Shown here: positions 1 to 12,000 of the stretch, in pieces | Layout: each line of letters opens with the position of its first letter | Position numbering within the stretch: position 1 is the first letter of the stretch | Source of the DNA: Cryptomeria japonica | Taxonomy: Eukaryota; Streptophyta; Pinopsida; Cupressales; Cupressaceae | DNA: 64,000 nt | Direction: 5' to 3' | Assembly (NCBI RefSeq): GCF_030272615.1 | Contig: NC_081411.1 | Coordinates: forward strand, 160,307,971-160,371,970 | Made by a program: the position numbers and the translations under genes | Notes under the pieces: generated by a model | Told to the model about the DNA's origin: nothing | Database searches by the model: none | The model's input: the letters and a program-made list of their open reading frames with translations, nothing else

Positions 1-693
1 TAAGGTTGTTAACATGACATCTACAACAACATTATATATTAATCCTACTTTCCCAGAGACAGAACCCCTAATGTTAAGAGGAAATCTTCCATTGCATACT
101 CAGGATTTCTCTGCAAGAATTACTCACATTGATGGTAAATACACTAGAATGACTATTTCATCAATCTGTGAATGTATGAGTGTCAAACTAGAAACTATTC
201 AAACCACTTTACTGGTTGTTCTGAGATTTGTAAATGTAACAGATAAAACTTTCTATTACATAGCTTGTCCACTGAAAGTAAATGGAAAACCTTGTAAAAA
301 AAATGCACTCAACAAGTTGATGATTCATGGTTTTGTCCTAGATGTGAAATGATCATGACAGAATGCAATTACAGTTACCTTTTACCAATGAAACTACAAG
401 ATGCAACAGGTACTGTTTGGGCTACTTTTGATGAGGTTGCAACTCAATTGATAAAGAAAATTGCAAAAGAGCTTTGTGCACTGCAAAATGATGCCACAAC
501 AACACAAACACCTTGCTCTATCATTAATACACTTATTTCACATTGTTACTCATTCACTCTGCTGGTTTCTACTGACACATACAACTTTGAACCAAAGATG
601 AAGGTTACAATCAACAAAATTTGCTCTGTTGATTATAAAACTAAATGTGATGGGTTACTTGCAGAGATTACTCGCCTCTCTACAAAGGCTTAG
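1..693 (+). pseudogene. Helitron-type RPA1-like gene fragment, 5' partial, frameshifted
   Basis: The frame is open to the left window edge and reads a replication protein A large-subunit-like protein. It begins in the LYINP linker region (about positions 30-90) and runs into the third OB fold with its zinc ribbon. The first half of the ribbon (CPLKVNGKPC) lies in one frame up to about 300. The second half (SWFCPRCEMIMTEC) lies in the next frame from about 319, followed by the strand segment YLLPMKLQDATGTVW. The split is therefore a one-base frameshift between about 300 and 320, inside the zinc ribbon. The second part ends at a TAG at 691. Plant Helitrons often carry such RPA genes, and a Rep-helicase remnant follows on the same strand, so a Helitron origin is likely. 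A degenerate host RPA1 paralogue is possible but less likely. Confidence 0.75.
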
Positions 694-2063
694 CTATACT
701 AGGCATCCTGCCTAATTACAATCCTACACATAACTCTACATATGGATGTCTTGATAACCTTATCGCTTTTCCTTTCAATCTTGCATTATGTGGATCTTTC
801 TTTGTATGTTGAGATAATTATACTTAGAAATATACACGATTGATTTCTATGAATACATAAGTACCTCTATATATATGTATATGTATATTTCTTACATAAA
901 TAACAGATTGCATTAAAATTCATTATTATCTCTTTGCATTTCTTTCCTTATCACATAAACTTTCCTATTGTCATGCTTATTAGTTTTGCACATCATATTA
1001 CAATTAAAATTAGTCCATTTATGTATGCATAAATATTATAATAGAGAATTCCTATCTCAATATCTATCTATATTTACATATTTAAAAATTCATACACACA
1101 TGTCAATATATACATCTGCAATCGCATATTGAACAATAAGAATGTGCATCTCTGCATATTGATATATTTATATGTTTATAGACAACTAACTATACAAGGT
1201 TTCAAACTCTTCTGGAAGTACTTGCCGCTGCATTGCACAATATGTTTAACTACATACTCATCTATGTTGGTTAATTGCCTTGCATAATAAATTTGGTTTC
1301 CTTGAGATTTCTCTCGTATATAAGTGCTTACTATTCATCTTTTGGTGTAGAATTACATATTTACATTTATCTAAAAATTGTAGATTTATATTCCTTTCAC
1401 ACATTAATAATTTTCCAGCAATCAGTTTCTTCAACTATGATGCTTCTACAAAGTCAGCACACTTTTCAATATCTGTTTTTCCTTGCATTCTTAGATTTAA
1501 TTGTTGTCTTCATCTATGATGTAAACATGCATATGTATATTCCTATATAGAGACTGCATACTCATGTATGCTGGTTAATTACCTTCCAAAATAAATTTGG
1601 TTTCCTTTAGATTTCTTTCATATATAAGTACTTATTGTTCAATGCACTTTCCTATTCATTTCATTCCTTGCATTTTTAGCTTTGATTGCACTCTTTCTGT
1701 ATCATATAAACATACTTATGTATATTTCTATATACAAAATACAATATAAAGATATGTCTTATATGCAAGTATCTCTAAATAAATATATATCTATAGAAAA
1801 TTTATACATATATATGTATTTCTATCTGTGCATATCTATTTCTACAGATATACACATACTTATATATACTTTTTTTTATTCATATATATTTGTACATGTG
1901 AATATTTGTATATATATCTATATATATGTATAAATATATACCTATGCATTAATATATATCCATAATCACATTCTCGAAATGTTATCGTACCCAGAATTAT
2001 AAATAAAATACCAAATATAGAAATCAAATTCTATACAAATATATATTTATACATAGTTATAGA

Positions 2064-2096
<33 letters not shown>

Positions 2097-2222
2097 TATC
2101 TATGTATACATATATACACATATTTCATTGATATGTATATATACATGTATGTATGTATGTATATATACATACATCTGTATGTATATATAATTTTATATAT
2201 CTATGTATATGTATATTTCAAT
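694..2222. repeat. AT-rich spacer with TA-type microsatellites and a GT repeat
   Basis: This stretch is dominated by TATA/TACATA simple sequence, densest at 1700-2220, with an uninterrupted GT repeat at about 2067-2095. The segment near 1275-1345 recurs in diverged form near 1570-1640. The open frames here encode only Ile/Tyr/Met-rich strings produced by the repeat composition. I see no gene. Confidence 0.8.
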
Positions 2223-2590
2223 AATGACTTTGGGAAGTCCAAGGGGTTGAGCTTAACTAGCTAAAACACTGGGTTCTCACTGTGGAGACCCAAGTTCAAC
2301 TCCCAATAGGGACATCTGAAGTGAAATTCTAAGTTGTGACTCTTGGTCTTCCATAGGATGGGGAAGGTCTTGGGGTCAATCTAATGGAACTCTAAGCTGT
2401 GACTCTTGGCCTTTTATAGGATGAGAAGGTCTTGGGGTCAATCTAATCAAACATAATAATAATAATTCAAAGATATGTAATGGGGATGGGGCCCCCTACT
2501 ATGTCCCCACTGGTTCATAGCTCCAGTCAAAAGCTATTTAGGCTTTGGCCAATTACCAATCAAAAAAAAAAAAAACAATGACTTTGGGAA
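2223..2590 (+). mobile_element. tRNA-derived SINE with 14-bp target-site duplication
   Basis: A body of about 340 bp (2237-2576) is flanked by identical 14-bp direct repeats reading aatgactttgggaa at 2223-2236 and 2577-2590. The 5' part has a tRNA-like head: an A-box-like segment in gcttaactagctaaaac and a B-box-like segment, caagttcaactccc. The middle holds two imperfect copies of a block that reads tgtgactcttggyctt. The 3' end is a run of A. This combination is diagnostic of a SINE mobilised by LINE machinery. It sits inside the AT-rich spacer of the Helitron region. Confidence 0.85.
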
Positions 2591-3100
2591 AAAAACTCAT
2601 AGGTAAACTCTACACTCAGCAAAGTAGACATTAGTAAATTGAAGTCTTGCACAACAAATACAATTCACAACAAAATGACCAACACAAAACTAAAAAAAAA
2701 GAACATTACATATTAAATTAACCAATTTTCAATTCCCATATGTTTCTAAATACTATTGACCCAAGCATGTGTATACGTAACAAGCCAAGACCGTCTGTAT
2801 GCACCCATAAAACTGCACAAAAAAACATGTATTACTTCTTACATAACTTTATATAGATTTAAATGTATTTATATATATGTATATGCCTCATTGAAATTAT
2901 AAATGTATTTACATACATACATATATCTATGTACATATGTATGTATGCATGTATATATTTTTCCAAGTACATGTATATACACATGTATTTATCTATATAC
3001 AAATATCCAATGTCATAATTATATATTATATGCCTATGTACATGCCTTGAATTTCTTATAGTTCCGTTAAAACAAGAGAAAGTAACTGTATGGTTGTTGT
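2591..3100. repeat. AT-rich spacer with TACATA/ATGTAT simple sequence
   Basis: This is low-complexity AT-rich DNA continuing the Helitron spacer, with ATGTATATA-type repeats at about 2865-3000. No conserved coding signal is visible. Confidence 0.6.
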
Positions 3101-6100
3101 CATACATACTTCAATCCTTTCTCTCTTCAATTGTTAGAATTCTAACACACCTCTATTCTATTACAACTATTAGACATCTATTGAACCTTCCACTCAACAA
3201 GGCGATGCCATCAAATGGAGGAGGAAGCAAACAAATAGAACTTACTATGCAAAGAATAGAGGCAATATCTCTAACAAATGCCAAATGAAGCATCGTGCAC
3301 AACAAACATCTGATAGTAACTCACACACTCTATTACAAATAGAATTCAATGACCTTCAACCAAGTAATGTGCCCCAAAAACATTCAACTACTCTTGAACT
3401 CACACTGCAGACTCATTCATTCCTACATGCTTTATCTAACTTTTGAAAAAAAATTGATATGTTGGAGCTCATGGAGGCATGTTCTGTTTGTAGAGAAAGC
3501 TATGTGGGCATGACTATTAAAAATGTCAACCATGCAGTTATATGCATGAGATGTTCTGCTGAGAGAAGAGTCCATCGTTTCTCTTCATCAAACAATATGG
3601 ACCCAGGTGAGCAACCTTATATTTAAAGTGTCTTTCTCAAGTAGAAGAAATGCTCATAGCAAGGATTGCTCCTGTTTTGCAAGTTACTCATGCAAGGGGA
3701 GGTCAGTATAAGTATTCAAGTCACACAATTAACATCCCATAGGATATTTCCAAAATTATGTTATCCTTGCCAAAAAAAATTCAACTTTTAGAAATCCTTA
3801 TTGTCCGTATAACTAATCTAGAAGGGTTAACTTGTGACTGTTACGTTAATAGGTATCACGTCATGAATGCATTGACTTAAAAATTAATCATGACCAATAC
3901 TATAAAGATGTTATCATTGATTTAGATGCACTACAGCTATTACCTGAGTCCACCACTGACATTTCAGATCTTTTACATTCAATAACTTCACCTCAAGAAG
4001 AACCTATACAAGAAAATCCTGATGTAGCCAACATCAACAATGAGAAAGAAGTAATAGAAAACTCTTCTTCATTCATTCCATGACTTCCATCCTCAATGCC
4101 TGAACTGGATGCAATCAAGACAATCCTACATCTGAATAATACCGACAGCAATGTTGTCTCTTGGCCACAAATCAGTTCATCACTTATCAATGCCTGCTTA
4201 CAATGGCATTCCCAACATTATTTCCTAATGGATTGCCTTTACCACTTCAAGATAGAACATAACATGTACATTTACATGAATATGCTTTGCACTTGATAAA
4301 ATATTATGATCAAAGATTTGGCCAGCATGTCCATTTTAGATATTATATCTATAATCTTATTATGAGGCATTGATCTCAACAATCAGCTGCTATTTTCATA
4401 AAGACAAATTGAGAAGATTTTCTTCCAGTGAACCTTCATGGCCTAAGCGAGCACTTACAGATTACACCATCAAATGAATTACCAAATCACAGCATGTGAT
4501 ATGCTGCCTCCTTGCACGACACACATGCATTTTGGAGCAAATCTCATAGAGACCTTACCACAATGATAGAACGGTTAGGTCGACCAACGCTTTTTTTTAC
4601 GCTAAGCTCAACTGATACAAAATGGCTTGACCTGCATAAAATATTCCCAAAAACATACTCAAATACTTTATAGCACAATAAAATGCAATCTATTGAGAAT
4701 TTGGTCAATAACCCGCATATAACAGCTTTATACTTGCACTTAAGATTTCAAATCTTTCGTGATGAAGTCATTGTCAAACAGTTGCATGCCATTGACCACT
4801 AATACAGATATGAATGGCAACACTGAGGCTTTGCCCATATTCATGGTTTTCTGTGGCTGCCAGAAGCACCTAATATTGACAACCTTGATTGGACAGACCA
4901 TGAAAGCATTCAATCAGTTAAAACCTTCTTTGACCAATACATCACAACATGGAATCCATGCACAGAAGTGGACTGCTTAAACAAGTAGTATATACCTGCA
5001 ATTTTAGATCCATGTCTTTCAAATACATATATCATTTTCAGATCTGATCCTTGCACTGACTACACTAAATTGGTGAATGTTGTTCAATGACATACAAAGT
5101 GTTTAGAGTTTACATGCTTGAAAAAAAAACACAACTCTTGAATGTCGATACAAAGCACCTTGGCCTGAACAACATAGCTCATCATTGACATTAGAGCATA
5201 ATAATAGCCCATTATACAAGCTAGCAAGGAATGATAGTTGACTCAATGTTCACAACCCAATGATGCTAGCCATATGGAGGGCTAATGTTGATTGTCAGGC
5301 AGTGTGCTTGAAAAAGGCAATTCTCTGATATATCTCTAAATACGCATCCAAAATTGAACGTAAATCAGAGAGCTATACTGACATGTTAAAAAGAATTGTT
5401 GGATCAACAAATTCAGAAGATACAATTCTCTTAGCATATCAAAGGTTCATGGTGGGAATTGTTGCTAATAGGGACATTAGCGCTCAGGAAGCTTTCCACA
5501 TGTTGCTCAAACTCCCCTTGATCTCTTGCACACGTCAGTTTGTCACCCTCAATGTTGGGAAAAAAATCTTCAAACGTATAATAAACTGCGATGAAGCTTC
5601 ACAAACATGCATTTCTTTCATTTCTAATTACATGAAAAGACCATCAGAGTTAGCAAACCTAACATTGCTTCATTCGGCTCAGCAATATACATACAGTCAA
5701 CAACACAAATCATGTAAATGGCTAAAAAGAAAGCTACCAGCAATTGTAAATGTCTACCCCCAGTTTAAATCCTTACCTTCAGAAGTTGACTCTACTTTTG
5801 AAACTTTCTGTTGGAGTGAATTGCTTTTGTACAAGCCCTTCCACAACATCCCTCTACATATAGGTACCTCAACTGATGAAATTATACTGAATTGGAAACA
5901 ACTTCAAAGTACTCATTACATCCGGTGGCATGTAAATGGCATTGAAGAACACTCGACTACAGAAAATAGTGAAGACCTGCACTTGCAAGATATTCCACAA
6001 TCTACTGATCATGACCTCTATGAATGAGAATTCTTGTCACAAATGGGAGCCTCAAACAACTTTGATGTTGCTACTCTTTAAATTCTTGGGAAGCGTGATT

Positions 6101-7623
6101 TTGACCTTCAATTTAATTGGAGAAATTCCATACCTAATTAAATGCTCCATACAAAATCCTTTCAATTAATTTCAACGAAGAAAATCCAATCAGCTCACAC
6201 CCTTGGCAACATACACTCAAATGTACCTAATACCTTTGAGCTTGAAACAAACCCAAAAATTGCACTTGATATTATAACATCCCACGCTGCACAAAATTTG
6301 AATTCCTCACCATTACGGTTAATTATTCAAGGCACAACAGGTACTAGAAAGTCATTTCTTATTGATTGTATACGCAAACAATTAAATTTCCAATCAGATC
6401 CAACGCAATACCCATTGCTTGTACTAGCACCAACAAGTGTACATCCACATATAATATCCAAGCTACCACAATCCATGCTGCCCTTCGTATACCTATTCAA
6501 GAATACAAACCTTTAACAAGCCATTCATTGTTAATGTTTCAAGAGCAATGCAAACATTTACGCTACATTTTGATTGATGAAATGAGCTTTGTTGGTCCTC
6601 AATTACTTATCAAGATTGATAACAGATTGCGACAAGCATTTCCCACTAGACAACATGAACCATTTGTAGCACTCTTAGTCATCTTGGTAGGTGATCTTGC
6701 ACAACTTCCTCCAGTTATGGATAAACCATTGTATGCATCCCACTCAACAACACTCGCTTTATGGCACTCCTTCAATGATGTTCTCACCTTGGATGTTTCT
6801 TTTCAACAACAAGGTACATACCCCTCCCAGATGCACTTCCGTGAGATTTTGCTTAATATACGCATCACAACACCATTGCAAATAGACTAGAAAAGTCTAC
6901 AAATGTGATCAACCCATGCTTCAACACTTGATCAAAACAACCACTTCAACTAGCAAAAATATTTGTTTGCAACCAACGCAACTTCAAACGCACACAACAT
7001 TAAGATGTTGAAGCAATTGCACTCACCCATTGTGTGTGCAACAAAAATCATTGCACACCACAAAGATAAACAAACACACCAAGATGAACAACTCTCATTT
7101 GAAATTCTTCTTTCTATAGACCAGGAAGTCATGCTTATTGCAAATTTATGGATAGAAGTTGGCCTTGTCAATGGTGCTTTGGGTCAAATCAAAATGCTTT
7201 TCTACGATGCAGGTTCTAGGCCACCAAATCTGCCAAAATATGTGGTGGTCCTCTTCCAACATTACACTGCCCTACCATGGGATCCAGCGAATCCAAAACA
7301 TGTTCCCATTCCACCAATTACTAGAGGAAACCACACACAAATTCCATTAACAATGGCATGAGGTATTACTATTCACAAATCACAGGGTCTAACACTAGAC
7401 TTTGCAACAATTGACATTGGCAAAATAGAGAAACAAGGCCTTACATTTACAGCGCTTTCTCAAGTCAAATCAATTAACCACCTGTGGATTCACTCGGCTT
7501 TGACTTACCAAAGGTACTCAAAATTGCAAGGTGGTGCATCAACCATTTTAAGAAAAAATGAAGAAGCTCGTTTGTTGAAGCTTTCTAAAACCACAAAAGA
7601 AAACTACTTCCAAAATAAATAAA
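3100..7623 (+). pseudogene. Helitron Rep-helicase (HUH rolling-circle replicase plus PIF1-like helicase), degraded
   Basis: Across many stops and shifts, the + strand reads the Helitron transposase in order. A basic N-terminal stretch lies near 3200. A Cys-rich segment (CSVCRESYVG, then CMRCS) follows at 3479-3565, then the EEMLIARIAPVLQV region at about 3635-3700. The Helitron-like N domain (HDTHAFW, LGRPTLFFTLSSTD) is at 4300-4680. The HUH motif HIH is encoded at 4836-4844 inside AHIHGFLWLPEAP. The two catalytic tyrosines in YISKY are at 5329-5331 and 5341-5343. A PIF1-like helicase follows: Walker A at 6331-6354 reads GTTGTRKS, with Arg where the family has Gly. The LIDEMSFVGP box is near 6570, LVGDLAQLPPV near 6690 and GITIHKSQGLTLD near 7360-7400, directly after an in-frame TGA. 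The frame ends at the TAA near 7621. Rep nicks and joins single-stranded ends and the helicase drives rolling-circle transposition. This copy cannot encode either activity. Confidence 0.88.
5383..6027 (+). pseudogene. Largest surviving open segment of the Helitron Rep-helicase
   Basis: This is a 214-residue open segment just after the tyrosine motif. It contains AYQRFMVGIVANRDISAQEAFHMLLKLPL, broken here as AYQRFMVGIV and NRDISAQEAFHMLLKLPL, the linker block that joins the Rep and helicase domains in plant Helitrons. It has lasted by chance. The codons on both sides are interrupted by stops, so it is not an independent gene. Confidence 0.8.
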
Positions 7624-8600
7624 AACAGGTACTGCAAACACAACGTCCATGTGATTTTACATTCCATATATCTTCTGTCATTCATTTAAATGCATTACAA
7701 CACTCGTGCCTTGCAGAATCAACAACAAATGTAACCGGTTACATCTCAACAAGTATTTTTAGCTATTGTTTAGATTCAATGAACAACATGTTCACAACTC
7801 CCATCCACTATCTTCTCAACTATTTACCTTCCTTCAAATTATTCTTCTTCTAATGGTTACTAAACTTCTCTTGTCTTCTTCTACTTGCATGGCATCAAAG
7901 AAGACATCATTTTAAACAACACAACCTACAAGGGTATCCAAATCTCTCTAAGCTTTACACACAATGATGCTAAATTTTGTTTCTACTGTCCATCTTCTTT
8001 GCAGATTGCAGAACCACCAGCAAAGATAATCCTACTATTAACAGTTGTAAGTACCATCCTTTAGAATTCTTTTCAATCTGCAAATTTTGACACTTTCAAT
8101 AATTTAAAACACTTCAAGTTTTGTAATACAATGTTATTTCTCATAGGTATGAAATGCCAGATAATGAAACAACCTACAAAACAAAACAAACACATACAAC
8201 CAATACAACATCAACAACTATTGTAAGTACCTTCCTTTCATATTATTTTCAATCTGCAAGTCTTTCATACATTTACAATTTCCTAATACAATGTTATTTC
8301 TCACAGGTTTAACATGATATACATCAAATGGTTGTATAACATGCTGGCGTTACCAACATGGGAGATGGAGGGTGGATAACAAAATTTTTCTGGGTCCAAC
8401 AAATAGTATTGGTTGGGATTAATACAATCTACAATACAAACCATTAGTAATAAGTATACTTAATGGCACTTTCATAATGTACAACATGCTACATTCGGGG
8501 GCATGGGGGATGGTGGGTGGTCAACTTCATATTTTGGGAACAACTATAAACATTGGTTGGCTTATGTATAGTGACAATTCTATATATCAATAAATATTAT
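7624..8600 (+). other. Helitron 3' flank with two intron-like direct repeats
   Basis: Two diverged copies of an intron-like unit occur at 8047-8146 and 8223-8306. Each starts gtaagtacc, contains ttttcaatctgcaa and aatacaatgttatttctca, and ends in YAG before G. A further pair of imperfect repeats follows at about 8330-8420 and 8480-8565, sharing acatgct and catggg.gatgg.gggtgg and ending in attggttgg. This may be a remnant of an intron-containing accessory gene of the Helitron. No clear Helitron 3' terminus (a GC-rich hairpin just before CTRR) was found here. Confidence 0.45.
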
Positions 8601-9448
8601 TCATATTTGCCTTCAATTGTCTTCTCTCATTATTATGCATAAACAAAGACAAAACACTTTTCTATAAATCTAATTCCTTGCAAAAAAAATACATTACTTG
8701 CTTCTAATGTTATAATACCTTTAAAATCAAACCTATCGGCCTCCTGTTGCAAGCACTCCCCCTACAACTGCTAGTTACATCTGTTCCTTGCAAAAGTCCA
8801 CACAAATAAGAGAGATACATGACTTTGTAATCAAATTTTGTAAATTATTTTTGGCTAACATATGTTTTAAATTATCTCAAGATGAAATATATACTTTTTA
8901 TTTCTTCATGTATGTTGTCAATAATCATAATGCAAGGGTCTCACTTGTACATAAACACCTCTAAGCATTTGTTAGTAGGAAGATGAAGGATACATTATTC
9001 TTTTGACTCTCTTGTGTTCTTGACATTGGGAAAAACTTTTGGAGCCTATAATATCTTACAAGTCACTCTTTCAATTAACTCATGCAACTCATGTTTATCA
9101 TAAATTAGCAATAACAAGTTTACTTGCTTTTATTTTTTCTCTTTTCACAAGTGTTCTTTATTAGGTGTCATGATTCTATTTATAAAATGTGGTGGCAAAC
9201 ACAACTACAAAAATCCTTATACATCTTTTCCATTTTTTTTTATTAATAATACATGAAGTGTTAAAAATATTAGGTTTTCACTATATAAAAATATATTAAA
9301 AAGTGAGATTATGTTTCTATTTCTATCCCACTCTAGTAAGGGTAGTGTTTTAAGAGAAAAAAAGTGCATACTTAATACCTTTTTCTTTGTTCTTTGTACT
9401 CGCTTTAGTGCCCTCATTTTATAAGCACAATCATGATTGATTTAACCT
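8601..9448. other. AT-rich intergenic DNA, no gene seen
   Basis: No conserved reading frame, repeat boundary or RNA gene was recognised. Short open frames on the minus strand near 9217-9417 have no family resemblance that I can see. Confidence 0.5.
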
Positions 9449-9822
9449 CTTAGTGTTGCAAGGTGTGTGCCCTTGGTCTCCTTGTGTTGTGTAGCACAAT
9501 GCTCGGGTTTGTGACATGTTATAACCACCTCTCATGGATTCTATAATTCTAGTGGTTGTATTGGGCATTAATGGGTCGATCTTTTGGTGCAACGATAACC
9601 ACACTTGTAACAAGTGGTATCGGAGCTTGGTCACAAGTTCAAACCCATCACTTGCACTGGGGGGGTTGTTGCAAGGTGTGTGCCCTTGGTCTCCTTGTGT
9701 TGTGCAGCACAACGCTTGGGTTTGTGGCATGACTTAACCACCTCCTGTGGATTCTATAAGTCGTATCGAGAATTAACAGGTTGATCTTTTGGTGCAACGA
9801 CAACCACATTTGTAACACTTAG
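9449..9822 (+). mobile_element. Miniature LTR retrotransposon (TRIM/SMART class), complete
   Basis: Two direct repeats at 9454-9612 (159 bp) and 9667-9817 (151 bp) each begin TGTT and end AACA. Directly after the left repeat, 2 nt in, 9615-9626 reads tggtatcggagc, one base away from the usual plant initiator-Met tRNA primer site. Just before the right repeat is a run of seven G (about 9659-9665), a polypurine tract. The internal domain is only 54 bp (9613-9666). The whole is flanked by the 5-bp direct repeat CTTAG at 9449-9453 and 9818-9822. It has no coding capacity, so it must have been mobilised by another element's proteins. The gap and substitutions between the LTRs show that it is not very recent. 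Confidence 0.88.
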
Positions 9823-12000
9823 AGCATAGATTATCTCTAAACCCATAACCTATTTCAAACAAGATGCCTTTTCACATCCAAATATCATTCCCCACTTTGT
9901 GATTTTCTATATTTGGGATGCTAGTGCATTACACACTTGTTCTTTGGATAGAATGACACACACTAGCATCCCTTGAATTCAAAATCCACTTGCCTACTTA
10001 AGCACTTGGCTTTTCACACTCAAGAAACCTTATGTTGCCTCCAAAAGTTAATTGGGGTTGGGGCTTTTTTAGAAAATAGGGTCTAATGGAAAGGATCCAC
10101 AAGTACTACATAATACACTTAAAAGGAAACGAAGGAACCCACTTGAAAATCTAGGACAACAAAAAGGGCATTCACCACATAGGCAAAATAATAGGGCCTC
10201 AATTGATAGATCCCCATTGTTGGATCAACTCATACCTCATACACAAGGTTTATTTACACAATTCCATATGTCATTTACCATAATCGAATCATCATAACAA
10301 TTTAATTGAGGCAATCCCAAATGTGCCTTAGACATCATTTTTGCCTAAAATAGACACTCTAGGTACAAGTAAATCTATTAGTGATCACAAGTTTTTGTTA
10401 TGAAATTATAGAGGATGTTATTGTGATTGGACATGACACCTCGATGCATCCAAGCAACACATGACCACACTAGTATGAACGTGTGTAAATAAGACAATAC
10501 ACCATTGTTTTTCCTACCATTCTAGATGCCATGATGGTAGAATCTAGAGAACATATTTTGATCTTAATAATGTTGCCTTCATCCCTTTCTCTAATTGTCA
10601 GAGTCTACATTAAAACAAAGAAAATAAACACATTAGTAAAGAGAAAATAATTGTCAACTTCTACATCAAAACAAAGAAAATAAATACACTTTCCCCATTT
10701 CCCTTTTCTTTTAAACATTTATTTTCTCTTTACGACACAATCTCAATTTGAGCAAGATATTTTTTTATCTAAAAGATAAATTTAAAAATATAATATAATT
10801 TTAGTTTATATTCTAATGAAAAGAAATATATACTTCTCTTGCTCTCACTTTCTCTCTCAAACCCTAATGATGGATCATGGAGACTAATCCGAATTGTTGG
10901 TAACAAAAATTTTACATAGTCAAATCTAGAAAATACAAACTAATATATAGTAATAAAAACAAACATTAGGGGAAGAGCACTAGCTACCACCCATGTTCCA
11001 ACTACTATTCACTCCTTGCTCACCCAACCCCCCAATTACTAACTTTAAAGAAACCAAAAACATGATAACTAAAAGCCTATTAATAAATTTCATATGTACT
11101 AATAACCACCCACTTTACCCCTAGTAGTTAGAATTTTTGAACTTTAATTGGAGTTGTGCAACTTTACTAGTACCATAACGCATGACTACTAAGGCATTTG
11201 TGCATAAGTATTGGCCATTTTTGAGGTCGTTGTAGTGCACAGTTATTGGGGCATCTTTAAGTAGCTATCAAACAACACTTTGAAATGACCACTTTTTGAC
11301 CCTTGCATGCATAAGGGATCCCACAATGTGTCATTACTATCGAGAAGTTAGAACAATAGCTATAAGCAGTTAAGAATTTGATAGCTTTTTACATTCCAAA
11401 ATATAAATATTTAATATTAATCACAATATCTTCAGAATAAACAACACATAATATTTATGTCTTCATATATGCAATAAATATAATAATTGTAAATTAAAAC
11501 AAAATAAAATTTGAATAAATAAAATAGCTCCAAATTTATGTTTTTCAACATTTTTTAAATAAACTCAATAAAGATATCTATATTGTTTTTTTAAATATAA
11601 ATTATTTTATAAATATTTCTTTTAAATAAAAAAACTCAATTTCAATTAAAAATATATATATTTATTAGATGTCCACCTAATAATTTAGAGTTACCTACGA
11701 ATCAAAATCCTTGAATGCTAAATTCTATGGGTAAACATTCAGTCATCATTTTAACTTTGTTTTCTTCTACAGTGCCGTACAATGTAACAGAAACACATGC
11801 CCGCTAATTTCAACAGAATCGTCTTCAAATTCAAAGCTATGACAATAAAATTTAAGAATAAAATATTTAAGAATGAATAACTAAATAAATCCTACCGTTG
11901 GGAATTTGAACGATGAACGTTCAATTTGAAATTAACGGCTGTTTGGACTTCGAAATAATTCCTCTGTGACCGTTGATGCTAATGTCATATTTGCAGTCTG
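9823..12000. other. AT-rich intergenic DNA upstream of the DUF936 gene
   Basis: This is mostly AT-rich sequence with short local duplications, such as the aacaaagaaaataaa motif near 10612 and 10670. No conserved open frame or structured RNA was recognised. The segment nearest 12000 presumably contains the promoter of the DUF936 gene, but I could not fix a TATA box or start site. Confidence 0.5.

Noticed and set aside
700-714. Hairpin taggca-tcc-tgccta after the RPA-like gene as a Helitron 3' terminus
   Set aside because: The stem is AT-rich and short, and no CTRR end lies at the expected distance. The Rep-helicase continues downstream on the same strand.
1275-2264. Several plus-strand open frames of 60-90 residues
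   Set aside because: They are Ile/Tyr/Met-rich products of TATA and TACATA simple repeats with no conserved motif.
7624-8800. Helitron 3' end
   Set aside because: CTAG occurs near 8790, but no GC-rich hairpin precedes it, so the terminus was left undefined.
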